DNA from: RPQJ01 sp963762315
Lineage (GTDB): Bacteria > Pseudomonadota > Gammaproteobacteria > Steroidobacterales > Steroidobacteraceae
DNA: 64,000 nucleotides
Assembly (NCBI GenBank): GCA_963762315.1
Contig: CAVXKO010000007.1
Coordinates: 806,001-870,000 of the forward strand
Direction of reading: 5' to 3'
Each line of letters begins with the position of its first letter. Position 1 is the stretch's first letter. The notes under the pieces are model-generated. The model did not search any database and was not told the DNA's origin. It worked only from the letters and a program-made list of their open reading frames with translations. A program made the translations under genes and the position numbers. This document shows, piece after piece, positions 35,267 to 45,709 of this stretch.

Positions 35267-37381
35267 ATGAGCGTCTACCAAGAATTAAAGCGTCGGCACG
35301 TGTTCCGGGTCGCGGCACTCTACGCGGGCATCGCGTGGATCTCGCTGCAGGCCGCGAGCATGATCCTGCCGGCGTTCCACGCGCCGGACTGGGTCTTCCA
35401 GGCGATGATCGTCATCGGCCTGGTCGGCTTCGTCATCGTGCTGGTCATCGCGTGGCTCTACGAGCTGACCGCCGAGGGCCTCAAGCGCGACGAAGAAGTC
35501 ATCATCAACCGCAAGCTGAAGCCGCTGCTCGGCCGACGCCTGTGGAATGCGCTGCTCATCGGCGTACTCGGCATCGCACTCGGCATTTCGCTCTACGGCA
35601 ACTATCGCGCCAAGCAACAGGCCGATGCCGCCGGCAACGGCGGGATCAAGGCCGTCTCCCTGCTGATCGCCGACCTGTCGAACCGCACCGGGGATCCGGT
35701 GTTCGACGGCACCCTCGAAGAAGCGCTCGGGGTCGGCCTGGAAGGCGCGTCATTCATCACGAACTACCAGCGCGCGACCGCCCGGAGACTGGCCGAGGAG
35801 ATCAAGCCCGGCAGCCAGCTCAATGACGAGGTGGCCCGGCTGGTGGCGGTCCGCGAAGGCATCAAGGTCGTGCTGTCCGGAATGATCGAACCGGCGGACG
35901 GGGGCTACAACCTGTCGGTGCGCGCGATCAACCCCGCGGATGGGAAGATCATCAAGGATGCCACCGCCAACGCGGCCAACCGCGATGCCGTGCTGGCGGC
36001 CGTCGGCTCGATCGCCGGCGAGATTCGTGAAGCCCTCGGCGACACTTCGCTCAAGGACCGCAAGCTCACCGACCAGGAAACGTTCACGGCGGCCTCGCTG
36101 GAAGCCGCGAGCTTCTATACGCGGGCCCAGTCGCTCGCGGCGGCCAACAAGGACGAGGAAGCGCTGCCCATTTACCAGAGGGCCGTCGAGGCCGATCCGG
36201 AGTTTGCCCGGGCGTATTCGGGCTGGGGACTGTCGGCGTTCAAGCTTGGCCGGCGCAGCGAGGCGACCGAGCAATGGAACAAGGCGCTGAAGCGGCTCGA
36301 CCGGATGACGGAGCGCGAGCGCTATCGCACCCTCGGCCTGTATTACTCCGTGGTCTCGCTCAATTACGACAAGGCGATCGAGAACTACAGCCAGCTCGTG
36401 AAGCTGTACCCGGCGGACGGCGCCGCGCACAACAACCTCGCGATCTCCAACTTCATGACGCTGAACTTCCAGCAGGCACTGGCGGAGGGCAAGCGGGTGC
36501 TCGACGTCTACCCGGAGGACGTGCAGTTCCGCGCGAACTATGCGCTCTACGCGATGTATGCCAGCGACCTGAAGACTGCCGTCGAGGAAGCCGGCAAGGT
36601 CGTCAAGGCGGATCCGTCCTACTACCTCGCCTACCTGCCGCTCGCCATGCAGGCCATGACCGTGCCCGACCTCGCGGCGGCACGCCAGGTCTACGAGCGC
36701 GCGGCGGCCCAGGGCGGCGCCTCGGGCGCATCGCTTGCTGCCATCGGGTTGGCGGACATCGCGCTGTACGACGGGAAGCCGGCGGACGCGGAAAAAATCC
36801 TGGTGGATGGTCTCGCGGCGGACAAGGCGAGCGGCAACGAGCAGGGCATCGCGTCGAAGCAGGGAGCCCTGGCCAAGGCCTATGCGCAGCAGGGCAAGCG
36901 ACAGGAAGCCCTCGCCGTCCTGCGCGAACTGACCGCGCATGCGGAAACGAACGCGGAGTGGGTGCCTGCGGCGCTGGTTTACTACGAGCTCGGAGAGATC
37001 GCCGAGGTCAAGGCCATTGCGGATGAATTGAGCCGCCAGCTGCAGCCCCAGAGTCGCGCGTACGCGAAGATGCTCCAGGGCCTGCTGGCACTGCGCGAGA
37101 AGCGCGCGGTCGATGCGGTCGACGCGCTCAAGGGCGCCGTCGGCCTGGCGGACCTCTGGCTGGTGAGATGCACGCTGGGCAAAGCCTATCTCGCAGCAGG
37201 CTATCCCGCCGAGGCCAAGTCGGAATTCGAGGCCTGCGTGAAGCGACGCGGCGAAGCGAGCGCGCTGTTCCTCGACGACACGCCGACCTACCGGTATTAC
37301 GCGCCGGTGCCCGAGCAGCTCGCGGCGGCCAATGCGCAACTCGCGCGCAAGCTCTCCGGACAGCAGTCGAGCAAGAACTAG
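35267..37381 (+). CDS. TolB-like/TPR membrane protein 3
   Basis: 704 residues. It shares the layout of the pair at 11.4-15.3 kb but is more distant: basic start L-K-R-R-H-V-F-R-V-A-A-L-Y-A-G, helices at about 15-35, 45-65 and 98-115, then a domain starting A-V-S-L-L-I-A-D-L-S-N-R-T and TPRs from about residue 275 to the C-terminus. Probably an inner-membrane protein with a long soluble TPR arm. Function unknown. Confidence 0.78.
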   Translation: MSVYQELKRRHVFRVAALYAGIAWISLQAASMILPAFHAPDWVFQAMIVIGLVGFVIVLVIAWLYELTAEGLKRDEEVIINRKLKPLLGRRLWNALLIGVLGIALGISLYGNYRAKQQADAAGNGGIKAVSLLIADLSNRTGDPVFDGTLEEALGVGLEGASFITNYQRATARRLAEEIKPGSQLNDEVARLVAVREGIKVVLSGMIEPADGGYNLSVRAINPADGKIIKDATANAANRDAVLAAVGSIAGEIREALGDTSLKDRKLTDQETFTAASLEAASFYTRAQSLAAANKDEEALPIYQRAVEADPEFARAYSGWGLSAFKLGRRSEATEQWNKALKRLDRMTERERYRTLGLYYSVVSLNYDKAIENYSQLVKLYPADGAAHNNLAISNFMTLNFQQALAEGKRVLDVYPEDVQFRANYALYAMYASDLKTAVEEAGKVVKADPSYYLAYLPLAMQAMTVPDLAAARQVYERAAAQGGASGASLAAIGLADIALYDGKPADAEKILVDGLAADKASGNEQGIASKQGALAKAYAQQGKRQEALAVLRELTAHAETNAEWVPAALVYYELGEIAEVKAIADELSRQLQPQSRAYAKMLQGLLALREKRAVDAVDALKGAVGLADLWLVRCTLGKAYLAAGYPAEAKSEFEACVKRRGEASALFLDDTPTYRYYAPVPEQLAAANAQLARKLSGQQSSKN

Positions 37382-37511
37382 GCGCGAAGCCCGTCGAGGT
37401 CGAGCCGCGGCGGATCAGCGTTCGAGGGTGAATCCTCCGTCGGCAAGCGACGACGACTCAGGCGCGCCGACCCACCGCCCTGCGTGAAACCGGCTTCCCT
37501 GCCAAGAGAAA

Positions 37512-37539
37512 GGCCCCGAGTCCTGGTGGACCCGGGGCC
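37512..37539 (-). terminator. Terminator of the BNR/HYR gene
   Basis: Stem GGCCCCGAGTCC pairing with GGACCCGGGGCC (12 bases, one or two imperfect) and loop TGGT; on the minus strand followed by TTTCTCTT. It lies between convergent genes, 39 bases past the minus-strand stop. Confidence 0.75.
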
Positions 37540-37577
37540 GTAACGCCGAGCGTCGACGCAGCGATTGCTGCGTCGTC

Positions 37578-40500
37578 TTACTTCGTCAGCAGGATGGGGC
37601 TCTTGGCGCTGTTGAACTCCTGGCCGGTCTGGTCCGATTTCACGGCAACGTAGTAGCAGCCGGCGCCCAGCCCATTGACGCTGGGCTTCCAGTTGAATTG
37701 CCAGTTCAGCGCCGACGCCGAGTAGCGGTAGTCGCTGCTGCCTGACGGGATACGTGACCGTCGGCGTGGCCGGCCTGTTGCCCGGGCAGGTCTTGTCCGG
37801 CGTAGTAGACCTTGACGGATGGCCTCGCCAGCGAACTATCCACGCGCGCGCCACTGGTGCCGGTGAAGCCGAAGTCGAGCGGCACCGCGCTGCCGACGCT
37901 CTTAGAGCCATTGGCATAGACGCCGTCGAGCCCGCAGTACCCGACTTGTTGACCGTGACCGTGAACGACTTCGGTGCTGTTGTTACCCGCCGTCTGTCGC
38001 CGTGCACGTCACGGTGGTGGCCCGAGCGGGAACGTGCCGCCTTGGAGAGCCGGCTGTGCCGACGAGGAGCAATCGAGCCTCTCACGCAGACGATGTCCGT
38101 CGCAGTGACAGAGTAAGTGACTGCAGCTCAGTCGTCCCGTGTCGTCTGAGTCGTGATGTTCGCAGGCAGTCGGCAGTCACAGGCGGCGTCGTGTCCCTGA
38201 CCGTGACGGTGAAGCGTGCTGCTGCCGGTGTTGCCGGCTGCGTCCTTCGCGGTCAGGTCACGGTCGTCGCGCCGAGCGCGAACGTGCTGCCGGAGGCCGG
38301 CGTGCAGCGTGACGCGCACGCCACGCTGTCGGTCGCCGACGGGCGCGGTGTAAGTGACGACCGCGCCCGCCGCACTGGTGGCTTCGCAGTGACGTCGGCC
38401 AGCGGCACTGATCGGCGGGCCTGTCGTGTCCCCGACCGTGACGGTGAACGTCGCGTTGCCGCGGTGTTGCCGGCGGCATCCGTCGCGGTGCAGGTCACGG
38501 TCGTCGTGCCCGAGCGGGAACGTGCTGCCGGAGGCCCGCGGTCGCACGCGGCCGTCGCGGCGGACTGCTCGCGGAGTCAGTCGCTGCCGGCAGCGGTGTA
38601 AGTAACGACCGCACCCGCCGCGCTGGTGGCCTCGGCCGTGATGTTCGCGGGGACCGTCAACGACGGGCGTGTCGTGTCCTGCACCGTGACCGTAAGCTGA
38701 CCGGTGCCCGTGTTGGCGCGGCGGATCGGTCGCCGTGCAGGTCACGTTTGAACACCCACAGGGAACGTGCCACCGGTGGTTGCGACGTACTGACGCGAGG
38801 CACGAGGAAGAACAGGTCACGACGAGGCGCCCACGTCACGACGCCGTTGACCGATGCGTCGAACGTGACGACTCTCCCGGAAGGCCCGGTCGGCATTGAA
38901 GGACGCCGGTTGCCCGGCAACGTCGGACCGGCGGCTCGACATCGGTCACCGTGACGGGGAACGACTGGCTCGTGCTGTTGGCCGGCACGGCCGTATCGGT
39001 CGCCGTGCAGGTCACGGTCGAGGCACCCACCGGGAACGCCCGCCCGGGCATGACTCTCAGAGCCCGGCGGCGTGAAGACCAGGCTCGCCGACCCCGACGA
39101 AGTCCAGTCGCGATGACCTGGCGGGCGGATTGAACTCACCGTCGCAAAGTCCCGCCCCGCGTCCGTATTTACGGAAATCGACGCGGGCACCGACAGCGTC
39201 GGCGGCTCCCGGTACCTCAACGGTGACGTGCGAATGACGTGACTCTGCTGGATTGTCCTGCGCGTCGGTCGCCGTACAGGTCACGGTCGTGGTGCCCACC
39301 GGGAACGTGCCGCCCACGTCAGGTCGCTGCTGGTCACACCGGACGTGCGTAGCAAGACAGATCAGCGGCGTCAGCGCCTACGATGTCGGTCGCAGTGACC
39401 GGGTTCGGGTAGATGACGTCCGCGAACGCCTGGCCAGGGTCCGCGACGGAGCGGTGATCGTTCCGCTGGGCGCAGCCAGACCGGCGGTGAGGTGTCGTCG
39501 ACGTCGAATTCGTATTGTTGCAACTGATGAATTACCCGCACGGTCGGTCGCCGTGCAGGTGACGAACTGATCTTTCACCGATCGGATACGCCGTGGAACT
39601 GCTGCCGACGGAATGTCGCAGGTTACCGTTGCCTGGCCATCTACCGCGTCCGTGGCCGTCGGCGTGTCGTGTACCGGCTGCCAGCCGCCCGGGCGAATTG
39701 GCCTCGATGGGCAGATCGGCTGTTCAACGGAGGGGGAGCAGTCGGCGGCAATTGCGGCGCCATCACGGTCGGGCGCCACGCAGATCCAGCGCAACCGATG
39801 ACGTCGAAGCCCTGTTGAGTCCCGCATCGCCGTCGGTGTTCACGGCCTGCGAGTAGACCTTCATCCACACACGGTCCTGGAACAGGCGAGTCGGCTTCGA
39901 CGGCATCGACGCCCCAGACCCTGAGCGTGACCTGCGCCTTGCCGCCCGGCTCGACCAGGAAGGTTGCGATCGTCGGGACCCGCAGTACGCGCCGGGGTCG
40001 GCGAGCGGATCGTCGCCGGCGTACCGGGCGTCACGTCGGGCTTCACGATATTGACGACGACCTGCTGGGTCTCGAGAGTCGATTGCTCCGAGAAGTCGCA
40101 GCCAAAGGCATACGGTTCTGGGTAGACGCGCGACACGATGAGTTGCGTCAGCAGGTCCGCCGAGTCGTCGCCAGTGATGAGCGGCTCGAGGTTGTAGCCG
40201 GTGGTCGTGTTGCCTTCATTCTCGACGTTGTAGACGAAGTCGGTGTAGAGATCCGCCGCCGCCGCGCCGAGTCGGTCAGCGGCGTGTTGCGCAGCGAGGG
40301 GTTGCGCAGGCTCGGTGACTCGATCGTCTGGTTGCGCAGCGACGGGCTCTCGTAGGTCTGGTTGCGCAGGCTGGGGTTGCGCAGGCTCGGGTTGCGGTAC
40401 GGAAGGGTTCTGGACGCTGTAGACATAGCTGGTCAGGTCCGGGTTGTGCGCCTCGAAGACTCTGGATCGACGAAGTCGCAGCTATGGGTAGCAGGTTCCG

Positions 40501-42837
40501 CCTGCCGCGCAGTCCGGGTCCTGCAGATTGCCGGCCAGCGGGTTGCCGTTCAGGGCCAGCGACGCCACCTTGCGCCGCGGAGCGCAAGCAGCGCTGATGT
40601 CGCGATTGGTGCATTCGAAAACGTTCACCACCACGACCGGTGCCGGGACGCCCGGCGCCCGGCGTGACGAACACCGTTCGCGCGGCGGAGGAGCCTTCGG
40701 GAATCGCGAACGTCCAGGACCCTAAAGTCGGTAGTCGCGAACTGGACGAAAGACGCCGAATCCCCATTGGCAGGCTGGCTGGGCAGGCTGAGTTCCACCT
40801 GGTACTGCCGAACCTCCTGCTGCGTCACGTTGGGGTCGTTGTCGGACGCGTTCGGGACCTTGTCCGCCAGGTTCTGCAGCTGGATGACGTGCGCGCGCTG
40901 GGTTGCACCGCGCTTGGTGGGTGCGGCCGCCGAGAGCAGCACGCCCGGCTTGATCACCGAACTGAACACACGCTGGGCGCGCGACAGAGCCTTCAGCGGA
41001 TCTGCTGGGCACGCACTGCGTCGCGCCGGACGGGTCGCCTGGCTCGCCTTGCAGGTTGTAGACGGCGGCGTGTAGCCGGTGACCAAGCCCGGGTTCAGGA
41101 AGACATTACTGCGAATGTGCCGGTTGTCCGCCCAGGCCACCTGGAACGTCGGCTCGGCCGGGGCGCGATCCGAAGCGCTCGGCGCACCGATGTTGGAAAT
41201 CCATTGCCCGGCGCCGTTCAGCCGGAAGGCGGGCGCGGTGGCGGCAATGTAGTCGCCGACGAACGGCGCCGTGCCTTGCCGGAAGATGCGCGCGTTGACG
41301 TAGTTGCGCTCGAGCTGCAGGTTCGGTAAATGCCGTCAAACGTGCCCTGTGCGTACTGCGAGACCTTGACCGCCAACTGGGCGTGCGCGCCCTTGAACTG
41401 CACCTGCCAGAGGTCCGCGGTATGGCGACGGTTGATGGGCTGGCCGACGGGGTCGATGTCATCGACGGTCGGATTCGTGACCACGCTGTCCGAAATGAAT
41501 GAATCCAAAGTCGGGCTGCCGTTCGTAATATTCGTCCTCGCGCGTGTCGTACCAGACGACCTGCACGACGCCGCCGGCCGCGGATGGCCGCAGGCATGAA
41601 CTGGTGGCCGCCGCCACTGAACGGAGCCACCGCCGTCGGCGTGTTACCCCAAGTTCGTGCCCGTCGCATTCGAGGTCAGGTAGACGATGCGCGATTGCCC
41701 CGTTTGGCAAGCCGTCCGTACCCTGCCGCTGCGCCCAGAAAACGTAGAATTTCGTGCCGTCGTTGACGACCTGCGGCAGCGCCTTGGAACGGAACTGCGT
41801 GTCCGTCACGTCCTGATCGAAGGGGCAGATGAAGGACTCGGCCCGAGGGTCTTCACTTTCGACCAGCGTTGCGCCGAAGTTCGCCGATGTGGTGAAGACG
41901 AGCGAGTTAGGCTGATTGCTGTTGAAGTCGAACTGGCCGCCAGACGATGACAGCTTCTGGCCGGTCGGGTCTGCGGCAATGGATACACCCTGATTGAGCG
42001 CGACCGACTCACTCAGCTTACTTCTGATTGCTCCAAGTCGCGCCGTAATCCGTGGACTGCAGGTACTTGATCTGGCTGCTGTCCTTCCCATCGTTGCCGG
42101 TGAAATTCGAATAGGCCACGTGCAGCGTGCCTGCAGCGACCTTCTGGGTCACAGCCTGGCCGTTGACCATGAGATTGAGGCTCAGCGGAGCGGTTCCCGC
42201 GGCTGCCAGCGTTGCAAGCATCGCCGGCTTGTCGCGGAACTGACCGGACGTGCCGCTCGATACCAGCTTCGTGTCGGCGTACGCCCAAGGGAACCCGTCT
42301 TCCTTGTTGAGTTCCACCCAGCGCTGCACGAACAGGCCGCCGGGCTGGTTGCCGTCGCGATTCGCCGCGAGGAAGCCGACGACCGCGAGGCCGGGCACGG
42401 CGGCGATCATCGGATCCGCCGCGAAGCCGAGATTCAGGGACGGCTGGAGCGTGTCGCTCGGGAATCCCGGCACGAGCCGGCTCAACCAGGTGAGGCCTTC
42501 GTCCCGCGACATGCTCGCGCCGATCCACGAGTCGCCGATGGTGGGCGTGTCGACGCCGCGATAGTCGTTGTAGATGCAGAAGAAATGCCGCGGTTCGTCC
42601 GGTCGGATTGCGCACTGCGGCTCGTTCTTCTGCTTGAGCTGCAGATCCTCGATCAGCGGACTCGGGACGTTCGGAATGGGCGTGACCCCAGAAGGGTACG
42701 GCGTCGGCCCAATGATGTTGACGTTGGGCCCGGGAATGCCGGTCGGCTGAGCCGTCTGCGCCTGCGCAGTGATGCTGCCGCCCGCAATCAAGGCGAAGAC
42801 ACACAAATGCCGTGTAACGCGAACGAGATCCTTTCAT
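37578..42837 (-). pseudogene. Giant secreted BNR/sialidase-like and HYR-repeat protein, many frameshifts
   Basis: The minus strand encodes one long protein (about 1750 residues if repaired) scattered over all three frames. From the ATG at 42837 (AGGAAGG upstream): signal peptide ending A-Q-A; a BNR/sialidase-like region with S-R-D-E-G-L-T-W and S-T-D-Y-G-A-T-W (about 42.6-42.0 kb) continuing to about 41 kb; a short P-S-L-R-N repeat (40.3 kb); then at least six HYR-type modules (39.8-38.1 kb; V-T-C-T-A-T-D and A-G-A-V-V-T-Y-T-A); and an end module Y-R-Y-S-A-S-A-L-N-W-Q-F-N-W-K stopping at 37578. Stops appear about every 100-250 codons in any frame. Either the consensus is poor here or the gene is dead. 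Probably a surface or secreted protein. Confidence 0.75.
40285..40396 (-). repeat. Short coding tandem repeat P-S-L-R-N
   Basis: A 15-base unit built on GGTTGCGCAG (plus strand) recurs about seven times. On the minus strand it encodes N-P-S-L-R-N, interrupted by Q-T-Y-E-S and Q-T-I-E-S. It lies between the BNR-like and HYR parts of the large protein and looks like a repetitive stalk or solenoid. Confidence 0.7.
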
Positions 42838-42955
42838 CGCAGTTCCCTTCCTAAAGAATTCGGCCCACGACGAGAGGCTTACGAGCCCCCGCGTTTTGTA
42901 CTTATTGGCTTTACAGATAATACGCCAATTTGCGGCAAATCTACCTGACTCTCAT

Positions 42956-43696
42956 TCATTTAACTTTGTTGGCCGCTGGCGAATACACCGCCGCTATTTT
43001 AAATCTTATCTTAATAATGTCCGCGACTTGCACAGCGCCGCCTCCGATCGAAAACGGCGTAATGCCGAAGTCCGTCTGCCTCAGCTCGAACTCGCCCGTC
43101 GCCTCCACCGAGTTCCCCGCGATGGTCAAGGCCACCGGCACTTCGACCTGCCGCTCGACACCCTTCAGCCGAACCGAGGCCTGCAGGACGGCCTGTTGCC
43201 ACGTCCCCGTCGCACTGACTGATCGCACGACGATCTCCGGGTAGTGCGCCGCATCGAGAACCTCGGCTCGCAGCATGTTGGCCTTGGTGCCGGCGCGAGC
43301 GTCGTCGGGCACCTCGCCCGGAAACTCCGGACCGGAGGCCGCGCGCGCCTGCGGATCGTCCACGACGAAGGCCGTGACGGGAACGTGGATCTCGAACCCC
43401 GAGGAGGCCGGAGCCGCGCCGAGCCAGACCACCCCGGTCTCGTCGCCGGACGTGATGGCGTGGTTGTGCCCAAGGCGGGCCATCGGCCCGGCCCGGTAGA
43501 CGAGCACGGTGATGCGTGTGGCCGCGGGATCGATGCTGAAGACGCGTGCGCCGGGCGGAACGGCGATCGCGGCGCCCCCGGCGGATTCGGGCGTGGACAC
43601 GGTCTCGACCCGGCTGGCGACGCAACCCGCCAGCGCAGCGGCTGCAATCAGCACGGACAACGCACGAATCGCCGCTCCGGCAAGGTGCGTTAACAT
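42956..43696 (-). CDS. YceI-family lipoprotein
   Basis: 246 residues from the ATG at 43696. Signal peptide with lipobox A-L-A-G-C, then the YceI lipocalin-like domain: F-S-I-D-P-A-A-T-R-I near the start and T-D-F-G-I-T-P-F-S near the end. YceI proteins bind isoprenoid chains in the periplasm. The divergent cytochrome b561 gene, 38 bases away, is a common YceI neighbour, which suggests quinone-linked redox work. No transcription stop is visible before the next minus-strand gene (118 AT-rich bases). Confidence 0.87.
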   Translation of the reverse strand: MLTHLAGAAIRALSVLIAAAALAGCVASRVETVSTPESAGGAAIAVPPGARVFSIDPAATRITVLVYRAGPMARLGHNHAITSGDETGVVWLGAAPASSGFEIHVPVTAFVVDDPQARAASGPEFPGEVPDDARAGTKANMLRAEVLDAAHYPEIVVRSVSATGTWQQAVLQASVRLKGVERQVEVPVALTIAGNSVEATGEFELRQTDFGITPFSIGGGAVQVADIIKIRFKIAAVYSPAANKVK

Positions 43697-43734
43697 GCGC
43701 CGACACTCCACTGCGGACCCGAGATCCACGCATC

Positions 43735-44283
43735 ATGCCCCTGCGCAACACCGCTGAACACTACGGCAGCCTCGCGAAGCTCCTGCACTGGTCGATCGTC
43801 ATCCTCGTCATCGCGCAGTATTTCCTCGCGGAAACGGCCGACGAACTGCCGGACGGCCCCGACAAGCTCGAGTGGATCACGCGGCACAAGTCGATCGGCC
43901 TGCTGGTCTTCATGCTCGCCGTCGCGCGCATCGTCTGGAAGATCGCCAACAAGGGCCTCCCCGCCCCCGTCGGCGAAGGACGCCTGAAGAAGGCCGCCGC
44001 CGCCGGCCACGGGCTGCTGTACCTGCTGATCCTGGCGGTGCCGTTCAGCGGCTGGGCCATGACCTCCGCCGCGGGATACCCGGCCAGCTTCTTCGGGTGG
44101 TTCGAGTTCCCGGCCCTCGTCGCCGAGAACCACGACCTGCACGAACGGCTCGAGGGGGTGCACGAAGCCCTCTTCTACGCGGTCGTCGTCGTGGCCGTGG
44201 GCCATGCGCTGGCGGCGCTGTACCACCACTTCATCCTGAAGGACGACGTGCTGCGCCGGATGTCGCCGTTCGGGCGCCGCTAG
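43735..44283 (+). CDS. Cytochrome b561 family protein
   Basis: 182 residues, four transmembrane helices. Heme-ligand histidines are likely in K-L-L-H-W, R-H-K-S-I-G, V-H-E-A-L-F and G-H-A-L-A-A-L-Y-H-H. The prokaryotic b561 family passes electrons between quinol and acceptors such as superoxide in the inner membrane. Start at 43735 chosen because M-P-L-R-N begins family similarity. Divergent from the YceI gene. Confidence 0.9.
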   Translation: MPLRNTAEHYGSLAKLLHWSIVILVIAQYFLAETADELPDGPDKLEWITRHKSIGLLVFMLAVARIVWKIANKGLPAPVGEGRLKKAAAAGHGLLYLLILAVPFSGWAMTSAAGYPASFFGWFEFPALVAENHDLHERLEGVHEALFYAVVVVAVGHALAALYHHFILKDDVLRRMSPFGRR

Positions 44284-44313
44284 CCGCGCCGCGCACCCGA
44301 CTCCCGGGTGCGT

Positions 44314-44326
44314 GTTGCAATGCAAC
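44314..44326. promoter_or_regulatory. Perfect palindrome before the ydcS operon
   Basis: GTTGCAATGCAAC is a 13-base perfect inverted repeat, 102 bases upstream of ydcS, with a possible -10 box TAGAAT at 44354-44359. It could be an operator for a polyamine-responsive regulator; no regulator gene is adjacent. Confidence 0.4.
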
Positions 44327-44427
44327 CGATTCGAACTTAGTCCGGCGCCGGCATAGAATGGAGGCCGCTGCGCGGAAGGCAGCCGGTTTTCCGTTCACCG
44401 CAACTCAAACGCCTGGGGGCTCACACC

Positions 44428-45640
44428 ATGTCATTCCGGTTCAAGGCGCTGGACCAGCGTCTCGTGCTCACCGTTGCGATCGCGATCGCGCTCACCGCCT
44501 GCGCGAAGAAGCAGGAACCCGCCGCCGAAGCTCCGGCCGGCGAGAAGGCTGCCGCCGCCGCGCCTGTGTCGGATGCGCTCGAAGGCCAGGTCGACATCGT
44601 CGCGTGGCCCGGCTACATCGAGCGCGGCGAAACCGACAAGGCCTACGACTGGGTGACTCCGTTCGAGAAGGACACCGGCTGCAAGGTCAACGTGAAGACC
44701 GCCGGCACGTCCGACGAGATGGTCTCGCTGATGACGCAGGGCGGCTACGACCTCGTCACGGCCTCGGGCGATGCGTCGCTGCGCCTGATCCGCGGCGGCA
44801 CGGTGCAGCCGATCGACATCGCGCGCGTGCCGAGCTACGCCAACGTGGACGACCGCCTGAAGGAAGGCGCGCTGGCACTTCGTGGACGGCAAGCACTACG
44901 GCACGCCGTACCAGTGGGGCCCGAACGTCCTGATGTACAACACCAACGCCTTCAAGACCGCGCCCACCTCGTGGTCCGTGGTGTTCGAAGAGCAGAAGCT
45001 CGCCGACGGCAAGAGCAACAAGGGCCGCACGCAGGCCTACGACGGCCCGATCTACATCGCCGACGCGGCGCTGTACCTGATGGCCAAGCGGCCCGAGCTC
45101 GGCATCAAGGACCCGTACGAGCTGAACGAGCAGCAGTACGCGGCCGCGCTCGAACTGCTGCGCAAGCAGCACCCGCTGATCCACCGCTACTGGCACGACG
45201 CGAACGTGCAGGTGCAGGACTTCACGAACGAAGGCGTCGTGGTGTCGAGCTCGTGGCCGTTCCAGGTGAACACGCTGCAGGCGAACAAGCAGCCGGTGGC
45301 GAGCGTGATCCCCGAGGAGGGCGCGTCGGGCTGGGCCGACACGACGATGCTCGCCGCAAACGCCAAGCACCCGAACTGCGCCTACAAGTGGATGGAGTGG
45401 TCGCTGAACGCCAAGGTGCAGGGCGACGTCGCCGCGTGGTTCGGCTCGGTGCCGGCCGTGCCCGCCGCGTGCAAGGGCAACGCGCTGCTGACCGACACGG
45501 GTTGCGCCACCAACGGCTTCGACAAGTTCGACAAGATCCACTTCTGGCGCACGCCGGAAGCGAGCTGCAAGACGCAGGGCACCTGCGTGCCGTACAGCCG
45601 CTGGGCCACGGACTTCGTCGCGGTGATGGGCGGCCGGTAA
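44428..45640 (+). CDS. ydcS: Polyamine ABC transporter substrate-binding protein (YdcS-like), frameshifted
   Basis: About 403 residues over two frames. Lipobox L-T-A-C-A near residue 25, then a PotD/YdcS-type periplasmic binding domain: W-P-G-Y-I-E-R-G, G-T-S-D-E-M-V, D-L-V-T-A-S-G-D, then after the break G-T-P-Y-Q-W-G-P-N and V-V-V-S-S-S-W-P-F. Removing one C at about 44872 joins K-E-G-A to W-H-F-V-D-G-K, so the shift is a +1. It should capture putrescine or spermidine for the permease encoded downstream. Gene order equals E. coli ydcSTUV-patD. Confidence 0.88.
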
Positions 45641-45663
45641 CGGCCCCTCGCCCGAGGAAACGA

Positions 45664-45694
45664 GGCGGCGCTGCCCGCGGGCGCCGCCTTTTTT
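45664..45694 (+). terminator. Intra-operon terminator after ydcS
   Basis: Stem GGCGGCG / CGCCGCC followed by TTTTTT, 15 bases before ydcT. It probably lets only part of the transcripts continue, keeping the binding protein in excess over the ATPase and permeases. Confidence 0.8.
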
Positions 45695-45709
45695 GATCGC
45701 CAGGATTTC

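Noticed and set aside
38128..39850. Numerous short open frames on both strands as separate small genes
   Set aside because: They are pieces of one HYR-repeat gene on the minus strand in shifting frames, or shadows of it.
40285..40396. Short regular repeats as a possible CRISPR array
   Set aside because: Units are 15 bases without unique spacers of constant size and encode a peptide repeat in the frame of the large protein; no cas genes nearby.
44284..44427. Riboswitch upstream of ydcS
   Set aside because: Apart from a hairpin around 44291-44312 and the short palindrome I see no conserved RNA architecture.
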